Part shown: positions 46,387-55,766 of the stretch, piece by piece
Position numbering within the stretch: the stretch's first letter is position 1
Layout of the letters: each line of letters begins with the position of its first letter
NCBI RefSeq assembly: GCF_012584455.1
Contig: NZ_JABAEB010000002.1
Span: 186,001-250,000 of the forward strand
Direction: 5' to 3'
Source of the DNA: Shewanella oncorhynchi
Lineage (GTDB): Bacteria; Pseudomonadota; Gammaproteobacteria; Enterobacterales; Shewanellaceae
Length of the DNA stretch: 64,000 nt
Made by a program: the position numbers and the translations under genes
The notes under the pieces: generated by a model
The model's input: only the letters and a program-made list of their open reading frames with translations
What the model was told of the DNA's origin: nothing
Database searches by the model: none

Positions 46387-48030
46387 ATGACAATACTTCA
46401 ACTCCTCGCTAGCTTGACGCCAGTGCTCAGTGTAATGCTATTTCTAGTGTTACTCAGAATGCCTGCATCTAAGGCTATGCCTATCTCCATGATAATCACA
46501 GCGCTCGCCGCCGTGTTTATTTGGCAAATGGATACCACATTACTGGCGGCATCGGTCCTCGAAGGACTGCTCTCAGCCATCACACCGTTAACCATCATTT
46601 TTGGCGCCGTATTCCTACTCAATACCCTGAAATACTCAGGTGCCATGGACACTATCCGTGCTGGGTTTACTAACATCAGTGCCGATGCCCGTGTACAAGT
46701 CATCATCATCTGTTGGTTATTCGGTGCCTTTATTGAAGGTAGTGCTGGTTTTGGGACTCCCGCAGCCATTGGCGCACCACTACTGGTATTGCTTGGTGTA
46801 CCACCCGTTGCCGCAGCTGTCGTGGCTTTAATTGCTGACTCGGCCTGTGTATCCTTCGGTGCGATTGGTCTACCCGTACTTTTTGGGATGGAACAGGGTC
46901 TGATCCAAGGTGGCGTGAGCATGGCGGCGGAGCAATTTGCTGCCCATGGGGGTAACTATGCTGGTTATGCTCGATATATCGTCATGCATATGATCACTAT
47001 CGACTTAATCACAGGTTCATTAATTCCTCTCGTAATGGTGACCATGCTAACTGGATTCTTTGGTCGCAATAAATCCTTTAAGGAAGGCTTAGCAATTTGG
47101 AAATTTGCGATTTTCTCAGGTCTTGCCTTTACCGTCCCCGCATGGATCATCAACTACCTTGCAGGCCCAGAATTCCCTTCGGTTATCGGTTCATTGATCG
47201 GTATGGCCTTAGTGATCCCGGTTGCGCGTAAAGGCTACTTACTGCCTAAAACGCCATGGAATGATTTCGCAGAGAATGACAGTCAAGAAAGCGGAAAAGT
47301 CGAAACAACGGCTAAGTTTTCTCAAATTGCCGCTTGGACACCTTACATCATCATGGCTGCGCTTTTGGTACTGTCGCGTACAGTGGCACCGTTAAAAGCA
47401 TGGTTATCAAGCTTTAACATCAGCTGGACAGGCCTAATGGGCACTGAGCTTAAAGCCAGCTTCGCAACCTTATATGCACCAGGTGCCTTCTTTGTTGCCG
47501 TGTGTATTCTAGGTTTCTTCCTGTTCAAAATGAAAAGCCCTGCGATTCAGCAAACGGTCGGTGTTTCATGTAAGTCCATGTTGCCAACAATTATTTCATT
47601 AGGCGCATCAGTGCCTATGGTGAAAATCTTCTTAAACTCAGGCGCTAATGGTGCAGGTCTTGCCTCAATGCCTGTCGCTTTAGCGGATATGTTGGCAGGT
47701 TCCATGGGCGCAGTGTGGGCTTGGATGGCGCCTATCGTGGGGATTTTTGGTGCCTTCTTATCGGGTTCAGCCACCTTCTCAAACATGATGTTCTCCAGCC
47801 TTCAATACAGCGTGGCCGACAATATTGGCATGAACCACACACTGGTATTGGCACTACAAGGTATCGGTGCAAACGCCGGTAACATGATGTGCGTAATGAA
47901 CGTGGTTGCCGCTGCAACGGTAGTGGGTATGGCAGGTAGAGAGTCAGAAATTATCCGTAAAACAATGCCTGTTGCCATTGGTTATGCCTTACTGGCGGGC
48001 ACAATAGCTACCCTGTGGGGTGGATTCTAA
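46387..48030 (+). CDS. lldP: L-lactate permease LldP/LctP
   Basis: A 547-residue inner-membrane protein with twelve or more hydrophobic segments. Family sequence is evident in VIIICWLFGAFIEGSAGFGTPAAIGAPLLV-type block (residues about 113-145), SISASVP- and GANAGNMMCVMNVVAAATVVG-type block near the end. It imports L- and D-lactate with protons. It is followed by the lactate dehydrogenase gene in the same direction, and the operon is headed by a 1-kb leader with CRP-like sites. Confidence 0.95.
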   Translation: MTILQLLASLTPVLSVMLFLVLLRMPASKAMPISMIITALAAVFIWQMDTTLLAASVLEGLLSAITPLTIIFGAVFLLNTLKYSGAMDTIRAGFTNISADARVQVIIICWLFGAFIEGSAGFGTPAAIGAPLLVLLGVPPVAAAVVALIADSACVSFGAIGLPVLFGMEQGLIQGGVSMAAEQFAAHGGNYAGYARYIVMHMITIDLITGSLIPLVMVTMLTGFFGRNKSFKEGLAIWKFAIFSGLAFTVPAWIINYLAGPEFPSVIGSLIGMALVIPVARKGYLLPKTPWNDFAENDSQESGKVETTAKFSQIAAWTPYIIMAALLVLSRTVAPLKAWLSSFNISWTGLMGTELKASFATLYAPGAFFVAVCILGFFLFKMKSPAIQQTVGVSCKSMLPTIISLGASVPMVKIFLNSGANGAGLASMPVALADMLAGSMGAVWAWMAPIVGIFGAFLSGSATFSNMMFSSLQYSVADNIGMNHTLVLALQGIGANAGNMMCVMNVVAAATVVGMAGRESEIIRKTMPVAIGYALLAGTIATLWGGF

Positions 48031-48052
48031 GCCGTTTTATTTTATTGAATGC

Positions 48053-48080
48053 CCGAAGTCACTCCCAGTGACTTCGGCTT
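48053..48080 (+). terminator. Terminator-like hairpin between lldP and dld
   Basis: CCGAAGTCACT (48053-48063) pairs perfectly with AGTGACTTCGG (48067-48077) around CCC, followed by CTTT. It is 30 bp before the dld start, so it may attenuate read-through from lldP or stabilise the lldP 3' end. Confidence 0.7.
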
Positions 48081-48107
48081 TAATCTATTAATAAAGAGAG
48101 TGATGCT

Positions 48108-50912
48108 ATGTCGATTAACTATAAACTGGTCATCGATGATCTAAGAACGCAATTAGGTGATCATCCCGTGACTGATGATCCCGTTCGCCGTTTTGCCTGG
48201 TCCACCGATGCAAGCTACTTCAGGATAGTCCCAGAAGTGGTTGTCCATGCAGAAACCCTAGAACAGGTAAAGCTCACATTAGCCGTTGCCTGTAAGCATG
48301 ATGCACCAGTCACGTTTAGGGCCGCTGGAACCAGTTTATCTGGCCAAGCTATCGGTGAAGGTATTTTGTTGATCCTTGGCCATGATGGTTTTAGAAAGAT
48401 TGAAGTCAGTAGCGATGCCAAACAGATCACCTTAGGTGCTGCAGTCATTGGTTCCGATGCTAACGCCGTACTCGCGCCGCTTAACCGCAAAATTGGTCCC
48501 GATCCCGCCACCATAGGCTCCGCCAAAATTGGTGGTATTGTGGCAAACAATGCTTCGGGAATGTGCTGTGGTACTGCGCAAAACAGTTACCAAACTATCG
48601 CTTCCGCGAAACTTCTTTTTGCAGATGGTACTGAACTCGATACAGGCTGTGAAAAATCAAAAGCTGCCTTTGTTAAATCCCATGGAAAAATACTGGATGC
48701 GCTGACAGAACTGTCGCACATGACTCGCCATAACACAGTGTTAGCGGACAGAATTCGTAAAAAGTATTCCATTAAAAATACCACCGGCTACGGCATCAAT
48801 TCGTTACTCGATTTTACCGACCCATTTGACATCATCAACCACTTAATGGTGGGGATGGAAGGCACCTTAGCTTTTATTAATGAAGTCACTTATCACACAG
48901 TGAATGAAGCTAAATTTAAAGCCTCAGCTATGGCCGTATTCCATAATATGGAAGATGCCGCACGAGCCATACCACTGATAAACGGTGAAAGCGTTTCTGC
49001 GGCTGAACTCCTTGATTGGCCATCAATCAAAGCAGTAACGGGCAAGCCAGGCATGCCAGATTGGTTATCAGAATTACCGGCCCTATCCGCTATTCTACTG
49101 ATAGAATCCCGTGCTGATGACGACAAAACCTTAGAAAATTATACTCAAGATGTCACCGCGAAACTCGCCGGCTTTGACTTTATCCGCCCAATGGAATTTA
49201 GTACTAATCCAGCGGTTTATGACAAATACTGGGCAATGCGCAAAGGCTTGTTCCCGATTGTAGGTGGTGAGCGTCCAAAGGGAACCTCAGTTATCATCGA
49301 AGACGTGGCCTTTGAACTAGAGCACCTTGCTGCTGCGGCGCACGATATCACTGAGCTTTTCCATAAACATGGTTACCCTGAAGGCTGTATTTATGGCCAT
49401 GCTCTTGCGGGGAACTTCCACTTTATCATTACCCCCACCTTCTCGACTCAAGCCGATATCGATCGTTTCCATGCCTTTATGGATGATATTGCCGACATGG
49501 TGATTAACAAGTACGACGGTTCAATGAAAGCCGAGCATGGTACTGGCCGTGCTGTCGCGCCGTTCGTCGAAAAAGAATGGGGACAAGATGCTTACACTTT
49601 AATGAAGAGCATCAAACAAGTATTTGATCCACAGGGTATTCTAAACCCAGGCGTGATTCTTAACGACGATAGCAATGTCCACGTTAAAAACATCAAGCCC
49701 TGCCCTGTGGTCGATGATTTTGTTGATAAATGTATCGAATGTGGTTTCTGTGAAAAAACCTGCCCAACATCGGCACTCAACTTCTCACCTCGTCAGCGTA
49801 TTGCAACTCTGCGTGAAATTGAACGTTTAGAACAATCCGGTGATAAAGCCGCAGCAGCAGAAATGCGCGCCGCCGCTAAATACGATGTAGTTGATACCTG
49901 TGCCGCCTGCCAGCTTTGTACTATTGCTTGCCCAGTGGATAACAGCATGGGGCAACTGGTGCGTAAACTGCGCACGCCGTACATCAGCACTACTGAACAA
50001 AAAGTCTTAGATTTCCAAGCCAAACACTTTGGTGCAGTTAACCAAGTCATCAGTTCAGGTTTTGACATGCTTGGCGTGATCCACAAGATCACTGGCGACA
50101 ACATTACCAGTGCCCTAATGAAAACCGGCCGTTTGATTTCAAAAGAAGTGCCTTATTGGAACCCCGATTTCCCGAAAGGCGGCAAATTGCCAAAACCATC
50201 CCCCGCTAAAGTTGGCCAAGAAACAGTGGTTTACTTCCCAGCCTGTGGCGGCAGAACCTTTGGTCCGACACCCAAAGATCCCGATAACCGCACTTTGCCT
50301 GAGGTGGTCGTCACGCTGCTGGAACGTGCAGGCTATAACGTCATCACGCCAGAAAAAACCCGCGATTTATGTTGCGGCCAGATGTGGGAATCTAAGGGCG
50401 ACTTTAAAAACGCCGATGCCAAACGCCAAGAACTTATCGATGCAGTGAGCAAGATGACCAATGGTGGCAAGCTGCCAGTGATCGTCGATGCCTTGTCTTG
50501 CACCTACCGCACTTTGTCAGGTAATCCAAAAGTACAAATTATCGACTTAGTTGAGTTTATGCACGACAAGCTACTGACTAAGCTCAACATCAGCAAAAAA
50601 GTCAATGTGGCACTGCACTTAGGTTGTAGCGCACGCAAGATGAAACTCGAGCCTAAGATGCAAGCAATCGCCGATGCCTGCTCTGCACAAGTGCTCAAAC
50701 CTGCAGGAATTGACTGCTGCGGTTATGCGGGTGAAAAAGGCTTGTATAAGCCTGAAATCAACGCCAGCGCACTGCGTAATATCAAAAAGCTCATTCCTGT
50801 CGAGATTAAGGAAGGCTATTACGCCAACCGTATGTGCGAAGTCGGTTTGACCCAACACAGCGGCATTTCCTACCGCCACTTAGCTTATCTGCTCGAAGAG
50901 TGCAGCCGCTAA
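48108..50912 (+). CDS. dld: FAD/Fe-S D-lactate dehydrogenase (Dld-II type)
   Basis: The 934-residue protein starts with an FAD-binding oxidase domain (TFRAAGTSLSGQAIGEG), an FAD-linked C-terminal oxidase domain (to about residue 520), then two 4Fe-4S motifs (CIECGFCEKTCPTSAL, CAACQLCTIACPVDN) and two CCG cysteine domains (ACGGRTFG..DLCCGQMW, LGCSARK..DCCGYAGEKG). It oxidises D-lactate to pyruvate and passes electrons to quinone at the inner membrane. The SD is weak (GAGAG). This combination is the Shewanella Dld-II architecture, unlike the E. coli Dld. Confidence 0.95.
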   Translation: MSINYKLVIDDLRTQLGDHPVTDDPVRRFAWSTDASYFRIVPEVVVHAETLEQVKLTLAVACKHDAPVTFRAAGTSLSGQAIGEGILLILGHDGFRKIEVSSDAKQITLGAAVIGSDANAVLAPLNRKIGPDPATIGSAKIGGIVANNASGMCCGTAQNSYQTIASAKLLFADGTELDTGCEKSKAAFVKSHGKILDALTELSHMTRHNTVLADRIRKKYSIKNTTGYGINSLLDFTDPFDIINHLMVGMEGTLAFINEVTYHTVNEAKFKASAMAVFHNMEDAARAIPLINGESVSAAELLDWPSIKAVTGKPGMPDWLSELPALSAILLIESRADDDKTLENYTQDVTAKLAGFDFIRPMEFSTNPAVYDKYWAMRKGLFPIVGGERPKGTSVIIEDVAFELEHLAAAAHDITELFHKHGYPEGCIYGHALAGNFHFIITPTFSTQADIDRFHAFMDDIADMVINKYDGSMKAEHGTGRAVAPFVEKEWGQDAYTLMKSIKQVFDPQGILNPGVILNDDSNVHVKNIKPCPVVDDFVDKCIECGFCEKTCPTSALNFSPRQRIATLREIERLEQSGDKAAAAEMRAAAKYDVVDTCAACQLCTIACPVDNSMGQLVRKLRTPYISTTEQKVLDFQAKHFGAVNQVISSGFDMLGVIHKITGDNITSALMKTGRLISKEVPYWNPDFPKGGKLPKPSPAKVGQETVVYFPACGGRTFGPTPKDPDNRTLPEVVVTLLERAGYNVITPEKTRDLCCGQMWESKGDFKNADAKRQELIDAVSKMTNGGKLPVIVDALSCTYRTLSGNPKVQIIDLVEFMHDKLLTKLNISKKVNVALHLGCSARKMKLEPKMQAIADACSAQVLKPAGIDCCGYAGEKGLYKPEINASALRNIKKLIPVEIKEGYYANRMCEVGLTQHSGISYRHLAYLLEECSR

Positions 50913-50932
50913 TCTGGTATGACAGTAGTAAA

Positions 50933-50962
50933 CAACGGGGCTATTTTTTGCCCCGTTTGTTT
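50933..50962 (+). terminator. Terminator after dld
   Basis: AACGGGGC-TATTTTTT-GCCCCGTT followed by TGTTT. The stem is 21 bp past the dld stop. The 260 bp that follow up to lldE (50963-51222) contain TTCTC/GAGAA repeats in both orientations and appear to hold a separate lldEFG promoter. Confidence 0.85.
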
Positions 50963-51222
50963 ATATAAGCGAACTATTCTCATTTATTTGTCATTAAGTA
51001 CTTTTTGAGAATTTAAAACCTGAATAAATACATTTTAAAATCAATGTAATCATTGAGTTAAAATATTCTCATTTTTGAAAAAATCTACAAGCTCATTTAC
51101 TAAATTAGGGCTACTTATTCCGCTAAGATAGGCCTATATTTGATCAACTACCTTAGCATTAGTGTGGATATTGGGTCACACTGCAAGGCAATGTCGTTCA
51201 CTAACAAGAAAGAGAAAACACA

Positions 51223-51966
51223 ATGAAAATCGCCCTTTTCATCCCGTGTCTAGTCAATCAAATGATGCCAGAGGTCGCGATTGCCACCTTGGAATTATTA
51301 GAGAAACTCGGGCACCAAGTGATTCTACCCGCGGGTCAAACATGCTGTGGCCAGCCGATGACAAACTCGGGTTGCTTCGATGCAGCACGCAGTACCACCC
51401 TTAAATTGCTCAACGCCTTTAAAGGAGTGGAATGCGACGCTATTGTTTGCCCTGCTGCCTCTTGTTTAGTGGCCGCTAAAGAAAACTTCCACGAGTTTGA
51501 TAGCAGCCCAGAAGCACAAGCTGTGATCAACAAACTCTATGAACTCACAGAGTTTTTACACGATATCGCGCCGATCCCAGCCTTTACCAAGCCCTTCGCG
51601 CACAAGGTAAGCCTGCAACTGAGTTGCCATGGCATTCGCATGTTAAGCCTTGCCACCCCAAGTGAGCAAATGGGGCCAAGATTCAACAAAGTCGAAGCTG
51701 TATTGGCCAATATTGCAGGCATAGACATAGTGTATCCAGACCGCCGCGACGAATGCTGCGGCTTTGGTGGCACCTTCGCCGTCGATGAAGGCGCAGTGTC
51801 GGCCAAAATGGGCAAAGACAAGGCCCAAGCCCACGCTGCAACGGGTGCTGAGTATGTGGTGGGTTTTGATCCCTCATGCCTGTTGCACCTCGATGGCATG
51901 ATCCGCAGACAGCAATTGCCGATTGAAATTCGCCACATAGCGCAAGTGCTAAACGCCGCGCTCTAG
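51223..51966 (+). CDS. lldE: L-lactate utilisation protein LldE (CCG-domain Fe-S subunit)
   Basis: The 247-residue protein has two cysteine-rich CCG domains: C-L-V-N-Q..QTCCGQPMTNSGC in the first half and SCHG..DECCGFGGTFAVDE in the second. Such domains bind a non-cubane Fe-S cluster in heterodisulfide-reductase-like subunits. LldE, LldF and LldG together form the L-lactate dehydrogenase complex. lldF starts 10 bp after the stop, with AGGAG inside the stop region. Confidence 0.95.
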   Translation: MKIALFIPCLVNQMMPEVAIATLELLEKLGHQVILPAGQTCCGQPMTNSGCFDAARSTTLKLLNAFKGVECDAIVCPAASCLVAAKENFHEFDSSPEAQAVINKLYELTEFLHDIAPIPAFTKPFAHKVSLQLSCHGIRMLSLATPSEQMGPRFNKVEAVLANIAGIDIVYPDRRDECCGFGGTFAVDEGAVSAKMGKDKAQAHAATGAEYVVGFDPSCLLHLDGMIRRQQLPIEIRHIAQVLNAAL

Positions 51967-51976
51967 GAGACTCACC

Positions 51977-53371
51977 ATGGCTTACAATCATAATCACGGG
52001 GCTAATGGCTCCCAAGTCCATGCCCATAAAGCCGATATTTTTTGCCGCGACGAAACCCGTGTCGACTGGCATTCAAAAGCGCTATGGATGCTCAGAGAAA
52101 AACGCGACCGCGCCGCGGGTAGCATCCCAGAATGGGAACAACTGCGCCAGCTTGGCTCAGAAATTAAGCTCCACACGCTAACCCATCTTGCTCAATATCT
52201 TGAAACCTTTGAACAAAACTGTATCGCCAACGGCATACAAGTCCATTGGGCGAAAGATGGCGCAGAGCACAATCGTATCGTGCATGACATTTTATCCCGC
52301 CATAAAGTCAAAAAGTTGGTGAAGTCTAAGTCTATGCTGACCGAGGAATGTCACCTCAATCCGTACTTAGAACAACGTGGCATTGAGGTCATAGACACCG
52401 ACTTAGGTGAGCGGATTATTCAGCTCGCCAAAATGCCACCATCACACATAGTCGTGCCTGCTATCCATATGAAAAAGGAAGAAGTCGGCGAACTCTTCCA
52501 TGAAAAACTCGGCACTAAAGCGGGGGGATCCGATCCCTTGTATTTAACCCGCGCCGCCCGTGCCCACCTGCGTGAACAGTTCCTTAGCGCCGATGCCGCG
52601 ATGACAGGCGTGAACATGGCGATTGCCGATAAAGGCGCCGTGGTGGTCTGCACGAACGAAGGCAACGCCGACATGGGTGCTAACCTGCCTAAGTTGCAGT
52701 TGCATTCAATGGGGATCGACAAAGTGGTGCCCGATATCGATAGCGCAGCCGTCTTGCTACGCACACTGGCACGCAACGCCACAGGCCAACCTGTCACGAC
52801 TTATAGCGCCTTTTACCGTGGCCCACAGCCCGAAGGTGAGATGCACATTATTATCGTCGACAATGGCCGCACTGAGATGCTCAAGGATAAAATCCTCGCA
52901 GAATCATTGAAGTGTATTCGTTGTGGTGGTTGCCTCAATACCTGTCCTGTGTATCGTCGCTCCGGCGGTTACAGCTACAACTACACCATCCCTGGCCCAA
53001 TTGGTATCGCAGTGGGCGCTAAGATTGATGACACTAACTCGATTGCCTGGGCCTGTACCTTGTGTGGCAGCTGTACCTATATCTGCCCAACTAAGGTGCC
53101 GCTCGATAAGATTATTTTCCACCACAGACGCCTTAAGGCTGAAGCCGGAAAACTCCCCTATGGCAAAAACAGTTACATGCCATTAGTGGGTAAATTTATG
53201 GCAAGCGAAACCATGCTGAACTGCTCTATGAGTGTGGCGAGAACTGCGCTGCGCATTCTACCTGGTAGTCTGTTAAAACCCTTTAGCGGTGCATGGGGTA
53301 AATACCGTGAACTGCCCGTTGCCCCGAACTCCAGCTTCGAAGCTTGGTTTAAGAAACACAGGAGCCTATAA
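51977..53371 (+). CDS. lldF: L-lactate utilisation iron-sulfur protein LldF
   Basis: The 464-residue protein has the LUD domain (about 60-300) and two 4Fe-4S motifs (CIRCGGCLNTCPVYR, CTLCGSCTYICPTKVP). Catalytic assistance in L-lactate oxidation comes with LldE and LldG. AGGAG at 51965-51969 gives the ribosome site, 7 nt before the ATG. lldG starts 1 bp after its stop. The C-terminal tail beyond the second cluster is typical for the family. Confidence 0.95.
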   Translation: MAYNHNHGANGSQVHAHKADIFCRDETRVDWHSKALWMLREKRDRAAGSIPEWEQLRQLGSEIKLHTLTHLAQYLETFEQNCIANGIQVHWAKDGAEHNRIVHDILSRHKVKKLVKSKSMLTEECHLNPYLEQRGIEVIDTDLGERIIQLAKMPPSHIVVPAIHMKKEEVGELFHEKLGTKAGGSDPLYLTRAARAHLREQFLSADAAMTGVNMAIADKGAVVVCTNEGNADMGANLPKLQLHSMGIDKVVPDIDSAAVLLRTLARNATGQPVTTYSAFYRGPQPEGEMHIIIVDNGRTEMLKDKILAESLKCIRCGGCLNTCPVYRRSGGYSYNYTIPGPIGIAVGAKIDDTNSIAWACTLCGSCTYICPTKVPLDKIIFHHRRLKAEAGKLPYGKNSYMPLVGKFMASETMLNCSMSVARTALRILPGSLLKPFSGAWGKYRELPVAPNSSFEAWFKKHRSL

Positions 53372-53372
53372 G

Positions 53373-53942
53373 ATGTCTAGTAAACTTGAAATTCTCAATG
53401 CGCTCAAACTGTCGGCCTTAACAAATCATCCTATGCCAAGCATAGAAGTGGCGCCAAGGCTCGAAAATCTCGTCGGCCAGTTCGAGACCAACCTCAATAC
53501 TGTCGCGGGTACGCTGCATAAAGAAGGTGGCATCAAAGCCCTGCAAGCCAAAGTCGATGAACTTATCGCCCAAGGGTTACAGGTCATCTCCCTTGTAGAG
53601 GGGGTCACGGCAAACCGTGAAATGCCACCCACAGCCCACGAGCTCAAAAACATAGATTATGCAGTGATCCCAGGTGACATTGGCGTTGCCGAAAACGGTG
53701 CCATTTGGGTTAACAATAAGAATCTAGGCCACAGAGTGACACCTTTTATCTGTGAAAACCTGATCTTAGCCCTGCCAACGAATAAGATTGTGCCGACCCT
53801 ACATCAGGCAGCTAAAGAAATCACGTTAGCCTCAGGTGAGTTCGGGGTGTTTATCGCGGGTCCATCAAAAACCGCCGATATCGAACAAGCCCTCGTCGTC
53901 GGCGCCCACGGCGCCTGCAGCTTGAACGTGTATTTGCTCTAA
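53373..53942 (+). CDS. lldG: L-lactate utilisation protein LldG
   Basis: The 189-residue LUD-domain protein begins at the ATG 53373 (MSSKLEILNALKLS), preceded by AGGAG at 8-nt spacing. Family sequence includes DYAVIPGDIGVAENGAIWV and GEFGVFIAGPSKTADIEQALVVGAHGA. An upstream in-frame start at 53289 would overlap lldF by 83 bp. It is the third subunit of the LldEFG L-lactate dehydrogenase. A terminator follows at 54001. Confidence 0.95.
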   Translation: MSSKLEILNALKLSALTNHPMPSIEVAPRLENLVGQFETNLNTVAGTLHKEGGIKALQAKVDELIAQGLQVISLVEGVTANREMPPTAHELKNIDYAVIPGDIGVAENGAIWVNNKNLGHRVTPFICENLILALPTNKIVPTLHQAAKEITLASGEFGVFIAGPSKTADIEQALVVGAHGACSLNVYLL

Positions 53943-54000
53943 TGCCTCGAGATTTAATGTAACCAAGAAAATTCAAGGGTTATGGAATCATCGAAACACA

Positions 54001-54026
54001 AAAGCCGCCTTCATTAGCGGCTTTCT
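54001..54026 (+). terminator. Terminator of the lldEFG operon
   Basis: AAAGCCGC-CTTCATTA-GCGGCTTT, then CTT. It lies 59 bp after the lldG stop. Confidence 0.8.
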
Positions 54027-54104
54027 TATTGAGACTTCGCTGAATGATATTTGAGTTGTAGGCTGATAAACCACTAACACAGCTTACCAATTAACGTTTA
54101 TTGA

Positions 54105-54345
54105 CGAGCAGTTTACAGGCTTGCCATGGCATTCACTCGCCGACTCGGTGAATAGAAACCTAGGGCCTCTAAGCTTATGAACGAGAGCCATGGCCGTTCT
54201 CATGCATCCCTGCATTGCACGACATTCAGGCGTCCTGCCTATCAGATGGCGAACTGGCAGTTAAACACGGATGTTGTTCAAGTCAATCCGTGGATGCAGG
54301 GCCGCTCCATCCTGCTCTTTGATGAACGGCGCCGTCCCTAACATT
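54105..54345. repeat. Structured intergenic element with many internal inverted repeats
   Basis: Within about 240 bp: ATTCAC/GTGAAT pair (54131-54153), two copies of the palindrome GCCATGGC (54123 and 54187), CCCTGCAT pairing at distance with ATGCAGGG (54208-54215 and 54293-54300), CACGGAT/ATCCGTG (54267-54273 and 54286-54292), and palindrome CGGCGCCG near 54327. The composition is GC-richer than the neighbouring AAA gene. It has no credible ORF. It may be a dispersed intergenic repeat of the host genome or an RNA element. Confidence 0.45.
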
Positions 54346-54494
54346 TATCTGCGTACGTTAGTGACGCTTAAATACAAACCCAACATTAAGATGTTGATTT
54401 ACATTGTGATATAACTACGTTCTAAGACAATCGTTAGTGATAAGCAGGGGATCTTTATCAAGTCGCTTTAACCACGTGCGATAGCGCACATACT

Positions 54495-54540
54495 GAGGAT
54501 ACCTTGGTAGTATCCTCGACTCGGTTGATAGTATTCTCGA
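54495..54540. promoter_or_regulatory. Three-half-site operator-like array before the AAA ATPase gene
   Basis: GAGGATAC (54495-54502) and GTATCCTC (54510-54517) form an 8-bp inverted repeat. TAGTATCCTCGA (54508-54519) then repeats directly as TAGTATTCTCGA (54529-54540), 21 bp apart, two helix turns. The array ends 36 bp before the ATG at 54577, so a dedicated repressor or activator is likely. Confidence 0.6.
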
Positions 54541-54576
54541 TTATGTCCATGAGGCATTTATAGTAAAGGTGAGTAA

Positions 54577-55755
54577 ATGAACGAGGTATTACTACAAATA
54601 AAGGCGCTCACCAATGGTGATCCTTTGTTGACGGCTGTCATTGTTGGAGTATTAACATTTACGTTAATTGGACTCGTAGGCTACATGCTAAAAGATGTCC
54701 CCGCGAAGCTGTTAAGTTGGCTCAGTAGTCTGCTGTTTGTGCGGCTCACTATAGACGATAGCCATCAGGCGCGCACAGAGGTATTCAATAAACTGTCCTT
54801 TTTGATCAGTAATACTACCATTCCGTTTTTTTCACGCTCTATCTCTGAGGCTGTGTACTATGACTATAGTGTGAGTTACGACGGGCGAGTCAGTGTTAAG
54901 TCTATCGGCTACGGTATGCACCTGTTTAAATACGCTGGTTGTTTCATGTTGGCTACCCGCTCTAAGGTCGATAGTACGATGGCATACGATACTATTACTG
55001 TAAGTGCACCATGGTGGGCAAAAGATAAACTATATCGTTTTTTAGAAGATACTCGTGGAGACATCTCTACAGAGCCAAAAGTGAATATTTTCGAAGAAAC
55101 CGAATGGTGTCGCTATGGCACATTGAAATCATCGGGTTTTAGTGAATTAGTGCTAGATGAAGGGTTTAAGCAGAAGTTGATGGGAGAAGTTGATAACTTC
55201 GCAAGTAGAGGGAAATCGGTTGTAAGTAAGCTAACCATACTGTTACATGGAAAAACGGGTACTGGTAAGACGGGTATAGCGAGAGCCTTAGCTGTTGAGT
55301 ATCATCGCGATCTATACATATTGAATCTATCGACTGTAAATGATGCCACTATTCATAAGGCTATTAGAAAAGTACCGCCCGGAGCTATGTTGTTAATAGA
55401 GGACTGTGACTGTGTAAAGGCTACGGTATCACGTGCTGCTGAAAGCAATGTAGATAACCCACCACTCACTTTAGGTGGCGTTCTAAACGCGTTAGACGGA
55501 ATCGTTCCTCTTGATGATTGCCTTGTCATAATGACCACAAATCATCTTGATAATCTTGACCCCGCGTTGATACGTAAAGGTCGTGTAGATGTCAATATTG
55601 AAGTACCACTTATCAGTGCAAAACAAGTTAATGAAGACTACTTTGAACGTTTTGGCGCAGTTCTTAATAGAACTGAGCCATTGTTAGGTTGTGAAGTCTA
55701 TGAACTCCATCGCAGAGCGAACTTAAGATATGGAGTGTGTTGTAAGCCAGTGTAG
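54577..55755 (+). CDS. BCS1-like AAA ATPase with N-terminal membrane span
   Basis: The 392-residue protein has one hydrophobic segment (about 18-38), a BCS1-N-like soluble part, and an AAA module with Walker A HGKTGTGKTG, Walker B MLLIEDCD, sensor-1 IMTTNHLDNLDPALIRKGRVD and the arginine-finger position in KGRVD. This matches the bacterial BCS1-like AAA group. The C-terminal lid is short, ending YGVCCKPV. AGA, ATA and GGA codons are much commoner than in the neighbours, suggesting acquisition. GTGAG precedes the ATG. A function in membrane-protein handling, phage response or unknown; not decided here. Confidence 0.8.
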   Translation: MNEVLLQIKALTNGDPLLTAVIVGVLTFTLIGLVGYMLKDVPAKLLSWLSSLLFVRLTIDDSHQARTEVFNKLSFLISNTTIPFFSRSISEAVYYDYSVSYDGRVSVKSIGYGMHLFKYAGCFMLATRSKVDSTMAYDTITVSAPWWAKDKLYRFLEDTRGDISTEPKVNIFEETEWCRYGTLKSSGFSELVLDEGFKQKLMGEVDNFASRGKSVVSKLTILLHGKTGTGKTGIARALAVEYHRDLYILNLSTVNDATIHKAIRKVPPGAMLLIEDCDCVKATVSRAAESNVDNPPLTLGGVLNALDGIVPLDDCLVIMTTNHLDNLDPALIRKGRVDVNIEVPLISAKQVNEDYFERFGAVLNRTEPLLGCEVYELHRRANLRYGVCCKPV

Positions 55756-55766
55756 ATGCTCTGGAT

